Below, piece after piece: positions 44,220 to 53,064 of a DNA stretch of 64,000 bases. Position 1 is the first letter of the stretch. Every line of letters starts with the position of its first letter. The notes under the pieces were generated by a model that was given only the letters and a program-made list of their open reading frames with translations, did no database searches and was not told the DNA's origin. The DNA lies in assembly GCF_902859625.1 (NCBI RefSeq), contig NZ_CADIJX010000012.1, positions 1-64,000 of the forward strand, in the 5' to 3' direction. The position numbers were made by a program, and so were the translations under genes. The stretch comes from Achromobacter pestifer (GTDB lineage: Bacteria; Pseudomonadota; Gammaproteobacteria; Burkholderiales; Burkholderiaceae_B).

Positions 44220-44396
44220 ATACCTGAAGTTGAGCGATCGCAAATGGGGGAAACCTATTAGTCTCTCAAGGAAATGGGGACGGCGTGGTTCGTGGCCGGT
44301 TTTTGAGGGATTGCTACTTCTGGAGGAAACCGCAGGTGTGGGTCGTTTGGTGGGGTGGGCGGGGATGGGTGGGCGGGGATTGATGACGGGTATCCC

Positions 44397-44540
44397 GTAG
44401 GATGGGTGTAGCGCGGCAAGCTCTGGATAAATGCTGGGCTGTTCATCGCGCGCAACCCATCATGCCCGCATCGATGATGGGTTACGTGCGGCAGGCATGG
44501 GTCTTCGCACCCATACCCGAACGCACTCCACCCATCCTAC
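44397..44540. repeat. Nested palindromic intergenic repeat, complete copy 7
   Basis: Outer arms GTAGGATGGGTGTAGCGCGG and CACTCCACCCATCCTAC; inner arms AACCCATCATGCCCGCATCG / CGATGATGGGTTACGTGCGG. The best-preserved copy besides copy 3. Confidence 0.85.
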
Positions 44541-44693
44541 GGAAGCCAGACCAATCCAATGCGCGAAGCGGCATCGCCTGGGCGCAAGACGCCGCGTAAG
44601 CTCAGCAAGGCCGCCCGCGCGGCCGGCGCGGAGCGGGCCCCGCAAGATCATCGCCAAACCATACCCGCGGTGAGAACCTCAAGAACCCGACCC

Positions 44694-44765
44694 GTCCCCG
44701 CTGACACGAAGTTTCAAGTCCCCGCTGACGCAAAGTTTCAAGTCCCCGCCGACGCAAAGTTTCAA
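44694..44765. repeat. 24-bp direct repeat, three tandem copies
   Basis: Units at 44694-44717, 44718-44741 and 44742-44765, each beginning GTCCCCGC and ending AAGTTTCAA, with only three variable positions. Read as codons they would give VPADAKFQ three times, but no gene context supports translation. Short repeats of this type occur at the ends of some IS21-family elements, so it may be an insertion-sequence remnant. Confidence 0.85.
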
Positions 44766-44773
44766 TTGACCCA

Positions 44774-44938
44774 GCCCTGCGCGCTGGCGCCGTGGGGTAC
44801 GCGGGGCGTCGATAAGCCCGAGGGAATCTGAAGGCAGTTGCCGTAGGCAACAACGAAGATGACGAAGGGGGAGCCCGGAGCGAAGGCTCCGGGCCGCAAT
44901 CGTTGCCCCGCGTACCCCACGGCGCCAGCGCGCAGGGC
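44774..44938. repeat. 165-bp element with perfect 34-bp inverted terminal repeats and internal hairpins
   Basis: Left arm 44774-44807 (GCCCTGCGCGCTGGCGCCGT and on) is the exact reverse complement of 44905-44938. Inside are two perfect small hairpins: GTTGCC-GTA-GGCAAC at about 44838-44852 and GCCCGGAGC-GAAG-GCTCCGGGC at about 44874-44895. There is no coding potential. It may be a MITE-like unit or a structured RNA. Confidence 0.8.
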
Positions 44939-44973
44939 GTCTAAAGAACCCAACCACCCGTCACAAAAGCGCC

Positions 44974-47589
44974 CTAAGGCCGCCCCCGCAACCACTCCTC
45001 CAACTCCCCGGCCGGCAACGGAGGCGAAAACAGGAACCCTTGCCCCGCCGCACACCCCTGTTCAATCAAGAACCGCCGCTGCTCTTCATTCTCGACCCCT
45101 TCGGCGACCACCGGCAGGCTCAGGCTTTCTCCGATCCGGATCACCGCGCTCGTCAATGCCCGAGCCGCATCGTCGCTCTCCAGGCCCTGCACGAAACTGC
45201 GGTCCAGCTTCAGCTCGTCCACGATCAGGCGGCGCAAATGCCCCAAGCTGGAATACCCCGTGCCGAAGTCATCCATCGACAAGCGCACGCCCAGGCGATG
45301 CAGCTCGGCAATCGTGCGCAGCGTGCCAGCGGTGGCGTCAAGCACCACGCCTTCGGTAATCTCCAGCATCAAGTCCGCCGGAGCCAGGCCGAATTCGGCG
45401 AGCGTCGCCGCGATCATCCGCGGCAGGTTCAGGTTGTGGAAATTCGTGGCCGACAAGTTCACGGACACCGACGGCACCCGCAGGCCATTCGCGCGCCATA
45501 TCGACAATTGCGAGCAAGCCTCGCGCAGCGCCCAGTCGCCCAGGTCGCCGATCAGGCCACATTCCTCGGCCAGCGGCACGAAGCGCACTGGCGAAATGTC
45601 CCCCAGCGTCGGATGACGCCAGCGGGCCAGCGCCTCCACCCCATACAGGCTGCCATTCTTCAGGCCGACCTGGGGTTGGTAGTGCAGCCGCAGCGCCTTG
45701 GCTTCCAGCGCGTCGCGCAGCGCGGCTTCCAGGGCCAGGCGTTCTTGCGCCTGCCGGTTCATTTCGGCGCTGAAGAATGAAATGCGATTGCGACCGGCCG
45801 TCTTGGCCTGGTACATCGCCATGTCAGCGTGGCGCAACAAGGTATCCATGTCACGCCCGTTTTCCGGGAACACGCTGATGCCGATGCTGACCGACGGGTT
45901 CAGCGTGATGCCGCCCACCGAGAACGGTTGGGCGAGGGCCACCAGGATGTGTTCGGCGGCGGCAGTCAGGCGGCCATGCTCGAAGTCCGGCATCAACATC
46001 ACGAACTCGTCGCCGGACAGCCGGCCAACGATGTCCGAGGCGCGCGCCAGGCGGCGCAGCCGCTGAGCCACGTCGCGCAACAGCGCGTCGCCAATGGGGT
46101 GGCCCAGGGTGTCATTGACTTGCTTGAAGCGGTCCAGGTCCAGGAACAGCACGGCCACGCGCTTGCGTTCCGGCTCGGCGCGCGCGATGGCCTGCTCGGC
46201 TTGCGCCAGCAGCAGGTTGCGGTTCGGCAGACCGGTCAGTTCGTCATAGAACGCCAATTGGCGGATCCGCGCGCGCGCTTCTTCGCGCTCAAGCGCCAAC
46301 GCGCAGAGGTAGACGCAAACGTCGACCAGACGGTGATGAAAATCGTCCGGCAGGCGGCGTTCACGGAAGTAGAAGCAGAAGGTACCGATCACCCGCCCAT
46401 CGCTGGATTTGATGGGCGACGACCAGCAGGCCTTCACGTCTTCCGGCAACGGCAGATGGCGGTAATCGTCCCACAACGGGTCAGTCGCGATGTCCGGCAC
46501 GATCACCGGCCGCCCCAGGAACGCCGAGGTTCCGCAAGCGCCAGCCTGCGGGCCGATCTGCACGCCGTCCAGCGCATCTGTGTAGGTGACCGGCATGCTG
46601 GGGGCCGCCAAGGGCCGCAAGTGGCCGGTGTCGTCCACCCGCAAGACGGTAGCGGCCACTTCGGGTGCCAGGCGCTCGACTTCACGGCACACCATGTTCA
46701 TGACTTCAACCACCGAAGCCTCGTTGACCATTGCCTGGAGCACGCGGCGTTGCAGCACTTCGTGCACCTTGGTGGGCGTGATGTCGGTCAGCACGTCGAC
46801 GATGTTGACGAGCGTCCCGCGGTCATCGAAGACCGAGTTCGCCATGACCGACACCCACAGCGGCTTGCCGCCACGGTCGTAGACAAGCACGTCCTTGTGA
46901 TAGCCCTCGCGGCAGGCGATGCGCCGGTCCAGCTCTTCGCGGGTGCCACCGTCGGCGCGGCCGCCGGCCAACAATTCGCCCAGGTCCTGGTGCAAGGCAT
47001 CGCCCCGCCCGAAACCCAGCATGCGCTGAAAGCCGTCGTTCACGTAGACGATGCGGCCATCGCTACCGGACACCGCGACCGCGTTGCCGGTTTCGTTGAT
47101 GCCCAACAGCAGCAGGCGGATCTCTTCCTGGCGCTCGGCGGTCGCAATGCATTTACGAGAGATGACCGAAATGCGCGTGATTTGGCCATCTTCATCCGCC
47201 AATGGCAGATAAGTGGCCTCGATCCACAACGAACCACCATCCTTGCGGCGGTAACGGCACGTGCCCGAAAAGAAGTCGCCACGGCACAGCCGGGCCCAGA
47301 TCCGCTCTCCGCTGGCAATGCCCTTGCCTTCATCCATGCTGTCGCACAGCGTGTCGTGGCGCAGTGCCAGGGCCTCTTCCAGGGAGTAATCCACGGCGGC
47401 CAGGAAATTGGTGTTGGCGTTCAACAGCGAGCCGCTAGCATCGAAATCGAACAGCAACAGCGCCCGATCCATCGACGTCAGATAATTGCCCACATGCCAC
47501 GCGGCACCCTGGGGTCCCGCGCTCGAAACGCCTACATGAGTATCAAGCATAAGGGGCTCCATGCCGGAATACAGCTGTTCCGGCTTCAT
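44974..47589 (-). CDS. PAS-PAS-GAF-GGDEF-EAL protein (cyclic di-GMP turnover)
   Basis: An 871-residue signalling protein without membrane helices. Order: PAS (about 35-155), PAS (about 160-275), GAF (about 285-435), GGDEF (about 445-600) and EAL (about 610-865). The cyclase motif reads SGDEF with LDLDRFKQVND intact. The phosphodiesterase motif is EALARWRH, with ITEGV and DDFGTGYSS. Both domains may be active, with EAL function the safer call. It starts directly at the stop of the siaD-like gene (TGAATG), so it belongs to that operon and probably degrades the c-di-GMP made there. Confidence 0.9.
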   Translation of the reverse strand: MKPEQLYSGMEPLMLDTHVGVSSAGPQGAAWHVGNYLTSMDRALLLFDFDASGSLLNANTNFLAAVDYSLEEALALRHDTLCDSMDEGKGIASGERIWARLCRGDFFSGTCRYRRKDGGSLWIEATYLPLADEDGQITRISVISRKCIATAERQEEIRLLLLGINETGNAVAVSGSDGRIVYVNDGFQRMLGFGRGDALHQDLGELLAGGRADGGTREELDRRIACREGYHKDVLVYDRGGKPLWVSVMANSVFDDRGTLVNIVDVLTDITPTKVHEVLQRRVLQAMVNEASVVEVMNMVCREVERLAPEVAATVLRVDDTGHLRPLAAPSMPVTYTDALDGVQIGPQAGACGTSAFLGRPVIVPDIATDPLWDDYRHLPLPEDVKACWSSPIKSSDGRVIGTFCFYFRERRLPDDFHHRLVDVCVYLCALALEREEARARIRQLAFYDELTGLPNRNLLLAQAEQAIARAEPERKRVAVLFLDLDRFKQVNDTLGHPIGDALLRDVAQRLRRLARASDIVGRLSGDEFVMLMPDFEHGRLTAAAEHILVALAQPFSVGGITLNPSVSIGISVFPENGRDMDTLLRHADMAMYQAKTAGRNRISFFSAEMNRQAQERLALEAALRDALEAKALRLHYQPQVGLKNGSLYGVEALARWRHPTLGDISPVRFVPLAEECGLIGDLGDWALREACSQLSIWRANGLRVPSVSVNLSATNFHNLNLPRMIAATLAEFGLAPADLMLEITEGVVLDATAGTLRTIAELHRLGVRLSMDDFGTGYSSLGHLRRLIVDELKLDRSFVQGLESDDAARALTSAVIRIGESLSLPVVAEGVENEEQRRFLIEQGCAAGQGFLFSPPLPAGELEEWLRGRP

Positions 47590-48387
47590 TCAGCGCTTTG
47601 GAAAACCAAGCGCGACGCGGTCTCGTCCGTCCTGCTTGGCCAGGTACAGCGCCTGGTCCGCACGACTGAGCGTTTCCGAGAAGGTCTCTCCCAACTGGTG
47701 ATGCGCCATGCCGATACTGACCGTCAACCTCAAGACTTCCTCGCCCGCGGCGATCGTCAGCCCGCGCACCGCGCCAACCAGCCGGTCCATCACGCCCTGG
47801 GCGGCATCGGGCAGCGTGTTGGGCAGCAGCACCAGGAATTCCTCGCCGCCCCAACGGCCGCACAAATCGTATTCGCGCAAGCTTTCGCCCAGCACGCCGG
47901 CCAGCTCGACCAGGGCGCGGTCGCCCGTCTCGTGCCCGTAGCGGTCATTGACCGCCTTGAAGTGATCCACGTCCAACATGGCGACGACAAAGCTCTCGCC
48001 GCTGCGCGAGGCGCGCTCGACTTCCTGCTTGATCATTTCCATCAGCGCCCGCCGGTTCAGCAAGCCGGTCAGCGGATCGCGGCTGGACGTCTCTTCCAGC
48101 GCCGAGTTCAGGTCGCGCATCATGCTTTGGTAGTGATCGGATATCCGCGCAATGCGCGTCAATCGGCGCAATTGCCGGTCGAATTGATCACACAGCCCCA
48201 GTTCACGTTCATGCGCCATCGACTGGTAGGCATCCGACAACTGGGTCACGCGGTCGATGCGGGCCATCTGCTCGGCCGTATGCAGCCAAAGCGCCTCCAG
48301 CGCTTCGCGCAATGGATGACCGTTATAAGCCGGGTCTGCCAGCAATTCGGTAATGCGTCGATCCAGTTCGGCGGCGCCCGGTTTCAT
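47590..48387 (-). CDS. siaD: Diguanylate cyclase, SiaD-like
   Basis: A 265-residue protein. An N-terminal helical region (about 1-90) is followed by a GGDEF domain (about 95-260) with LDVDHFKAVND and the active-site GGEEF. Gene order phosphatase-kinase-adaptor-cyclase matches siaABCD of Pseudomonas aeruginosa, where SiaC binding switches SiaD on. It overlaps siaC at ATGA. Confidence 0.88.
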   Translation of the reverse strand: MKPGAAELDRRITELLADPAYNGHPLREALEALWLHTAEQMARIDRVTQLSDAYQSMAHERELGLCDQFDRQLRRLTRIARISDHYQSMMRDLNSALEETSSRDPLTGLLNRRALMEMIKQEVERASRSGESFVVAMLDVDHFKAVNDRYGHETGDRALVELAGVLGESLREYDLCGRWGGEEFLVLLPNTLPDAAQGVMDRLVGAVRGLTIAAGEEVLRLTVSIGMAHHQLGETFSETLSRADQALYLAKQDGRDRVALGFPKR

Positions 48388-48761
48388 TCGCGGCCAACCA
48401 CCGAGAACGGGAACGTGCAGTCTTCCTTGAACTCCTCGGCCAGCTCGCCGACGCGCTCATTGCGCTTGTCGTAGAACCACGTCACGCTGACCTGGTGGCC
48501 CTTGCCGTGGGCGGCCTCGATCAGGTCAAAGATGTCCATGACGGACTTGATGCTGCTGGTGTTCAGGTACAGCAATTCCAGTTCCAGGCTCAGCGGAGCG
48601 GTCGTGCCCAGCAGGTAGGCCTCAACCCACTCGATGACCGGGCCGAACAGTTCAAAGGAATTCTCGGGATAGGAGTCGCCGCGCATCGCCAGCACGCCGG
48701 CGGCGGCATCGGCGGTAATGGCGGGCGTGGACTGCGTCCCGGGAATGTTCAAATCTTTCAT
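48384..48761 (-). CDS. siaC: SiaC-like regulatory adaptor (DUF1987)
   Basis: A 125-residue protein, nearly the length of the Pseudomonas protein. T68 in LLYLNTSSIKS falls exactly at the number of the threonine that SiaB phosphorylates and SiaA dephosphorylates there. The unphosphorylated form activates the cyclase. The ATG at 48761 has GGAG six bases upstream. Confidence 0.9.
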   Translation of the reverse strand: MKDLNIPGTQSTPAITADAAAGVLAMRGDSYPENSFELFGPVIEWVEAYLLGTTAPLSLELELLYLNTSSIKSVMDIFDLIEAAHGKGHQVSVTWFYDKRNERVGELAEEFKEDCTFPFSVVGRE

Positions 48762-48801
48762 CAAATACTCCGAAAATGATTCTTGAATGCGCACGGCGCT
48801 C

Positions 48802-49341
48802 TCAGATCACGACGCTCAGGCTGAAGAACGCCTGCCCCGGCTCCGCGGCGGGCGTCAGGCTGGCTTCCAGCGGAGCACCGGCACGTCGTGCGATATCGAT
48901 CAGCCCCAGGCCCGCGCCCGATGCCACGCCTTGGGCGCGCGGCTTGTGCAGTTGCGTCTTGTACTCGGCCTTCAAGGCCGCTTTGTCCAGTGCGGCCAGC
49001 TCTCCAATACGGGCCACCAGCGCGTGGCCATCATCGGACTTGACCAGGTTTCCCGCCGACACGACGTAGCGGCTTTCATCGCGGCGCCCGATCACCACCG
49101 TGGCCGAGGCCTCGGCGTCGCCATTGGCGGCGGCGTATTGGCGAATATTCTGGATCATCTCGATGTACACCGAGAACACGTCCATGGCTTCGGCCGGCCG
49201 CGCATGTTCCGCATTGAGGTAATTCTTGAGCGCGTTGCCAATTTCCTCGATCAGGCTGCGGGAGATCGGCCCGTTGAAGCACAGCAGGGTGCGATTCTGA
49301 TTGAACCGTTCGCCCAGCTCGTAAAGATCGGAGGCATTCAT
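48802..49341 (-). CDS. siaB: SiaB-like protein kinase
   Basis: A 179-residue GHKL-type protein (YIEMIQNIRQYA as N-box, GAGLGLIDIARRAG as G-box). In Pseudomonas it phosphorylates SiaC. The ATG at 49341 (MNASDLYELGERF) is preferred to GTG 49353. Confidence 0.88.
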   Translation of the reverse strand: MNASDLYELGERFNQNRTLLCFNGPISRSLIEEIGNALKNYLNAEHARPAEAMDVFSVYIEMIQNIRQYAAANGDAEASATVVIGRRDESRYVVSAGNLVKSDDGHALVARIGELAALDKAALKAEYKTQLHKPRAQGVASGAGLGLIDIARRAGAPLEASLTPAAEPGQAFFSLSVVI

Positions 49342-49364
49342 AGGGGTTACCACCCTGAAAACGT

Positions 49365-51353
49365 TTAGTCGAAACGGAAAGACAGCAAGGTGATGTCGTC
49401 ACGCTGGGGACGGCCACCCTGATACTCGGCCAACGCTTGCGTAAAAGCGGCGGCCTGTTCGGTTAACGGCTGCCGGGCGTGTCTCTTGAGCATTCCTGCG
49501 AAGCGCGTGTTGCCGAACCCGAATCCGTGCTCGCCGCCTGCCTGGTCCAGGAAGCCGTCCGTGGCCAGGTAATAGGTCCAGCCCGGTTCCATCTGTAGAT
49601 CGATATTCTCGTAGACCCCGGTGCGCTTGTCGCCCAGTGCGCGCCTGCCGCCGGGAATCTCGCGCAACGTCTCGCCATCGCTGGCGTACAGGCTGATCTT
49701 CGCGCCCGCATAACGCAGCCGTCCGGTCTGGCGGTCAATATATACCAGGCCCGCATCGGTGTTGGTGGCCAGCGCCCGGGGAAGTTGCGCATCCGCAAGC
49801 ATGGCGCGGATGGCCACATCGGTGCGGGTCAGGATGCCAGCGGGATCGCCGGGGCCGACCTCGGTGATGGCCAGATCGATGGCGGCGCGCGCCAGCATGG
49901 TCATCAGCGCGCCAGGCACGCCATGGCCCGCGCAGTCCATGATGCCCAGCAGACAATTGGCGCCGTCGGAGCGGAACACATAGAAGTCGCCGCCCACCAC
50001 GTCGCGCGGCTTCCACAACACGAAGTGGTGCGCGCCCAGCGATTGCGTCAGTTGCCGATCCGGCAGGATGGCGCGCTGGATCAGGCTGGCGTAGTCAATG
50101 GAATCGCCGATCTTCTTGTGCGCATCGGCCATGGCGCGGTTGGCGTCTTCCAGCGCTGAGGTGCGTTCACGCACCTTGGTTTCCAGTTCAGCCGTGTGTT
50201 GGCGGACCTTGTCGGCCATGACGCCAAAAGCGCGGCTCAAATCGCCGATCTCGTCTTGCCCGCCGGGCGGCAGGCGCACGTCATAGCTACCGTCCGCGAT
50301 GGCGCGAGCCGATTGCTGCAAGCGGCGCAAGGGACGAAGCATGAGCCGTTCAATCGCGAATCCGAAGCACAGCAGCATGGCGGCGAACAGCACCACCAGC
50401 CCGATGGCCGCCGGCCACAGCCAGCCCGTGTCCAGCACCCGGGCCGCGCCCAGGTCCACGATCGTCAGCACATGCCAATGCAGCTCGGGCATGTAGGCCA
50501 CCGACATCAGCTGGCGCGTCCCGTCCACCTTCACCCAGGCGGATTGCACGGACTGCGGATCGGCCTGGGCAGCGTGCAGGGCCGATCGCAGCTCGTCCCG
50601 GCTGGCGGCGTCATCCAGCAGATTGAACACCCTGCCCCGGTCGTTTGCGGCACCGCCCGCGCCTGAGTTATAGGCGATCAGCGTGGCGTCCATGTGCGCC
50701 TGGATGGCGCCATCTTCGTCGACGATGATGGGGGTGACGCCTGGCTGGCCGCTGTTGACGAAATCGCGCAGGAAGCCGCCCACGTCCAGGCCGGCGCCGG
50801 TCAGGCCCACCACCTTGTCACCATCGCGCACCTGGGCATTGATCCAGACCTTGGTGGTCTTGAGCTTCAGGTCGGGATTGACGTTGATGTTGTACTTGGC
50901 GGGCGACTTCAGCGTGGCGTAGAACCAACCGTCATCGGCCGCGCCGGGAGTCAGCGTGTAGCGCGGCGCTTCGGACAGCGGCTGATCGTCGTTGAAGTAG
51001 TAATGGCCGCTTTCCGCGCTGGCGATAAAGTAGGCGCGGCCCAGCAGATCGCGGCGGTAGCCGTCCGCTTCGCGGAAGAAGAGCTCACGGGCGATCGGAT
51101 CGTTTTCGTTGCGCAACCAGCGCCTGGTGACTTCGCTGTCCGCCAGCCGCAACGACAACGCCAGCTCTCGCGACACCGGCGCCAGGATGCGTTGCCGGTT
51201 GAGTTGCGTGAAGTTATCGGCAAATGCCCGCCCGAAGTGGTCTCTGACCCCGTCCAGCACCAACCAGCCGATCACGGCAGCGGGCGCCAAAGCGACCACG
51301 CACGCCAACAACAGCGCCATCAACGATTTTTTGCGCAAACCCCATTTCGCCAT
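49365..51353 (-). CDS. siaA: SiaA-like membrane PP2C phosphatase
   Basis: A 662-residue protein with two membrane helices (about 9-32 and 320-343) enclosing a periplasmic dCache sensor domain. A HAMP domain (about 345-398), a coiled coil, and a C-terminal SpoIIE/PP2C phosphatase (about 430-660; GGDFYV, GIMDCAGHGVPGALMTML) follow. It senses an outside signal and dephosphorylates SiaC. The ATG at 51353 has AGGAAG upstream and gives the length of the Pseudomonas protein. Confidence 0.92.
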   Translation of the reverse strand: MAKWGLRKKSLMALLLACVVALAPAAVIGWLVLDGVRDHFGRAFADNFTQLNRQRILAPVSRELALSLRLADSEVTRRWLRNENDPIARELFFREADGYRRDLLGRAYFIASAESGHYYFNDDQPLSEAPRYTLTPGAADDGWFYATLKSPAKYNINVNPDLKLKTTKVWINAQVRDGDKVVGLTGAGLDVGGFLRDFVNSGQPGVTPIIVDEDGAIQAHMDATLIAYNSGAGGAANDRGRVFNLLDDAASRDELRSALHAAQADPQSVQSAWVKVDGTRQLMSVAYMPELHWHVLTIVDLGAARVLDTGWLWPAAIGLVVLFAAMLLCFGFAIERLMLRPLRRLQQSARAIADGSYDVRLPPGGQDEIGDLSRAFGVMADKVRQHTAELETKVRERTSALEDANRAMADAHKKIGDSIDYASLIQRAILPDRQLTQSLGAHHFVLWKPRDVVGGDFYVFRSDGANCLLGIMDCAGHGVPGALMTMLARAAIDLAITEVGPGDPAGILTRTDVAIRAMLADAQLPRALATNTDAGLVYIDRQTGRLRYAGAKISLYASDGETLREIPGGRRALGDKRTGVYENIDLQMEPGWTYYLATDGFLDQAGGEHGFGFGNTRFAGMLKRHARQPLTEQAAAFTQALAEYQGGRPQRDDITLLSFRFD

Positions 51354-51583
51354 GCGAAGTCTTCCTGACAGCTTGATAAGACATAACGTGCGTACCCGCC
51401 CAGTAGGCACGAGATGGGCCTGGCGCGGTAAGTGTAGAGAACAGCAGGGTCAATTGAAACAGGTGTAAACGTCTGGATGCGTTCTAGACACCTTAAGTTT
51501 CACCGCAGCAATGTAAATGCTGGTTTATTGCGTTTTATATCTTATTTTTTACCCGCAGACCCGCTGTCATTGCAGCTTTATTA
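51354..51583. promoter_or_regulatory. Promoter region of the sia operon
   Basis: A 230-bp gap after the LIV operon. 51470-51575 is markedly AT-rich for this genome (TTTATTGCGTTTTATATC and T-runs). As both flanking operons run leftward, it holds the livF end of one and the promoter of the other side's sia genes only in its right part; exact boxes are not clear. Confidence 0.4.
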
Positions 51584-52288
51584 CTACACGCCCAGATAGC
51601 GTTCCCATAGGCCGCGATCGGCGTCCAGTGCACGGGAGTCGCCCGTCCACACGACTTTGCCGCGTTCCAGGATGACGTGCTGGTCCGCCAGGCTCAGCAA
51701 CCTTTCGACATATTTATCGATTACAAGGATGGTCTGCCCCGCCTGGCGCAAGCGTGCCAGGCAATTCCAGATTTCTTCCCGGATCTTGGGCGCCAGGCCT
51801 TCGGTCGCTTCGTCCAGGATCAGCAGCCGGGGATTGGTGACGAGCGCCCGGCCGATGGCCAGCATTTGCTGTTCGCCCCCCGATAACTGATTGCCCATGT
51901 TGCGGGCGCGTTCAGCCAGTCGAGGAAATAGCTCAAACACCCGCTCGGGCGTCCAGGGTTCACCGATATCGGGATTGCGCGCGGCCACGAAGGCCGTCAG
52001 GTGTTCCCGCACGGTCAGGTTGGGAAAGCACTGCCGCCCTTCCGGAACAATCGCCACGCCCAACCGGGCAATGCGATCCGAGCTCCAGCCGCTGATCTCC
52101 TGCCCTGCGAAATGGATCTTGCCGCCGCGCAGCGGCAGTTGGCCGAACAAGGTACGCAGCAGCGTGGTCTTGCCCATGCCGTTGCGGCCCAGCAGCGTCA
52201 CGACCTGCCCGGCGCCAATCTGCAAGTCCACGCCGAACAGCACCTGGCTGGCGCCGTAGCCGCTCTTGGCCGATTCAATGGTCAGCAT
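51584..52288 (-). CDS. livF: LIV-type ABC transporter ATP-binding protein LivF
   Basis: A 234-residue ATPase (GRNGMGKTTLLRT Walker A, LSGGEQQMLAIGRAL, ILDEATEG). The ATG at 52288 overlaps the livG stop. Last gene of a five-gene importer operon for an aromatic or branched-chain acid. Confidence 0.93.
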   Translation of the reverse strand: MLTIESAKSGYGASQVLFGVDLQIGAGQVVTLLGRNGMGKTTLLRTLFGQLPLRGGKIHFAGQEISGWSSDRIARLGVAIVPEGRQCFPNLTVREHLTAFVAARNPDIGEPWTPERVFELFPRLAERARNMGNQLSGGEQQMLAIGRALVTNPRLLILDEATEGLAPKIREEIWNCLARLRQAGQTILVIDKYVERLLSLADQHVILERGKVVWTGDSRALDADRGLWERYLGV

Positions 52289-53064
52289 CACGCGGTCTCC
52301 TCGTCGCCCAGGTAGGCTTGACGCACTTCCGGATTGGCCCGGATCTCGTCGGGGGTGCCGGTCGCGATGACACGGCCATACACCAGCACCGACAGGCGGT
52401 CGGCCAGGCGGAACACCGCCTGCATGTCGTGTTCGACCAGCAGCATCGCGGCACGCCCTCGCAGGCTTTCAATCAGTTCGGTCAGACGAACCGTCTCGTC
52501 CGGCCCCATGCCGGCCATGGGTTCGTCCAGCAGCAGCACGCTAGGCCGGGCGGCCAGCGCCAGCGCGAACTCCACCTTGCGCTGTTCGCCATGCGGCAAG
52601 GTGCCCGCCGGCCGGTCCAGCAAACTGGCGTCGATGGCGCATTCCCGGGCCAGCTCGCGCGCCTGTTCATAGAGCGCGGACTCGGCGGCGCGCGGCTTCC
52701 AGAAGCGGAAACTGCTGCCGGCATGCGCCTGCACTGCCAGCACCAGGTTATCCAGCACGCTGGACTGCTTGAAGATATTGGTGATCTGGTAAGACCGCGA
52801 CAAGCCGGCCGACACGCGCTGGTGCGCGTTCATGCCCGTCACGTCGCGCCCGCCCACGACCAGCGTGCCGGAATCCGCCGACAAGGTGCCGGAAAGCAGA
52901 TGGATCAGCGTGGATTTGCCAGCGCCGTTGGGGCCGATCAAGGCATGGATCTCGCCAGGATTCAGGGACAACGACACATTGTCGGTGGCGACCAGCGCGC
53001 CGAAGCGGCGGACCAGCCCGGACGCCTGCAAGGCAGGAGCCGCGGCATTGATAGATGAATTCAT
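52288..53064 (-). CDS. livG: LIV-type ABC transporter ATP-binding protein LivG
   Basis: A 258-residue ATPase (GPNGAGKSTLIHLLSG, LPHGEQRKVEFALAL, LLLDEPMAGMG, and the LivG-type C-terminal region). The signature LSGGQ is replaced by LPHGE, a usual LivG variant. The ATG at 53064 overlaps livM at ATGA. Confidence 0.93.
   Translation of the reverse strand: MNSSINAAAPALQASGLVRRFGALVATDNVSLSLNPGEIHALIGPNGAGKSTLIHLLSGTLSADSGTLVVGGRDVTGMNAHQRVSAGLSRSYQITNIFKQSSVLDNLVLAVQAHAGSSFRFWKPRAAESALYEQARELARECAIDASLLDRPAGTLPHGEQRKVEFALALAARPSVLLLDEPMAGMGPDETVRLTELIESLRGRAAMLLVEHDMQAVFRLADRLSVLVYGRVIATGTPDEIRANPEVRQAYLGDEETA

Larger units (their letters stand above)
44126..44973. other. 848-bp gene-free region between aromatic operon and EAL-protein gene
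   Basis: From left to right it holds the promoter/operator of the monooxygenase operon (about 44140-44240), G-rich non-coding sequence (44270-44395), a complete palindromic repeat (44397-44540), a stretch of possible decayed coding sequence (44541-44693), three 24-bp tandem repeats (44694-44765), and a 165-bp element with 34-bp inverted ends (44774-44938). No credible gene is seen. Confidence 0.7.

Noticed and set aside
44559..44831. Small protein with three VPADAKFQ repeats
   Set aside because: The frame is made of a 24-bp DNA repeat, has no ribosome-binding site, and runs into the inverted-repeat element.
45829..48474. An 881-codon open frame on the + strand opposite the sia/EAL genes
   Set aside because: It spans three real genes on the other strand and their boundaries, with H/Q/R-rich composition and no domain.
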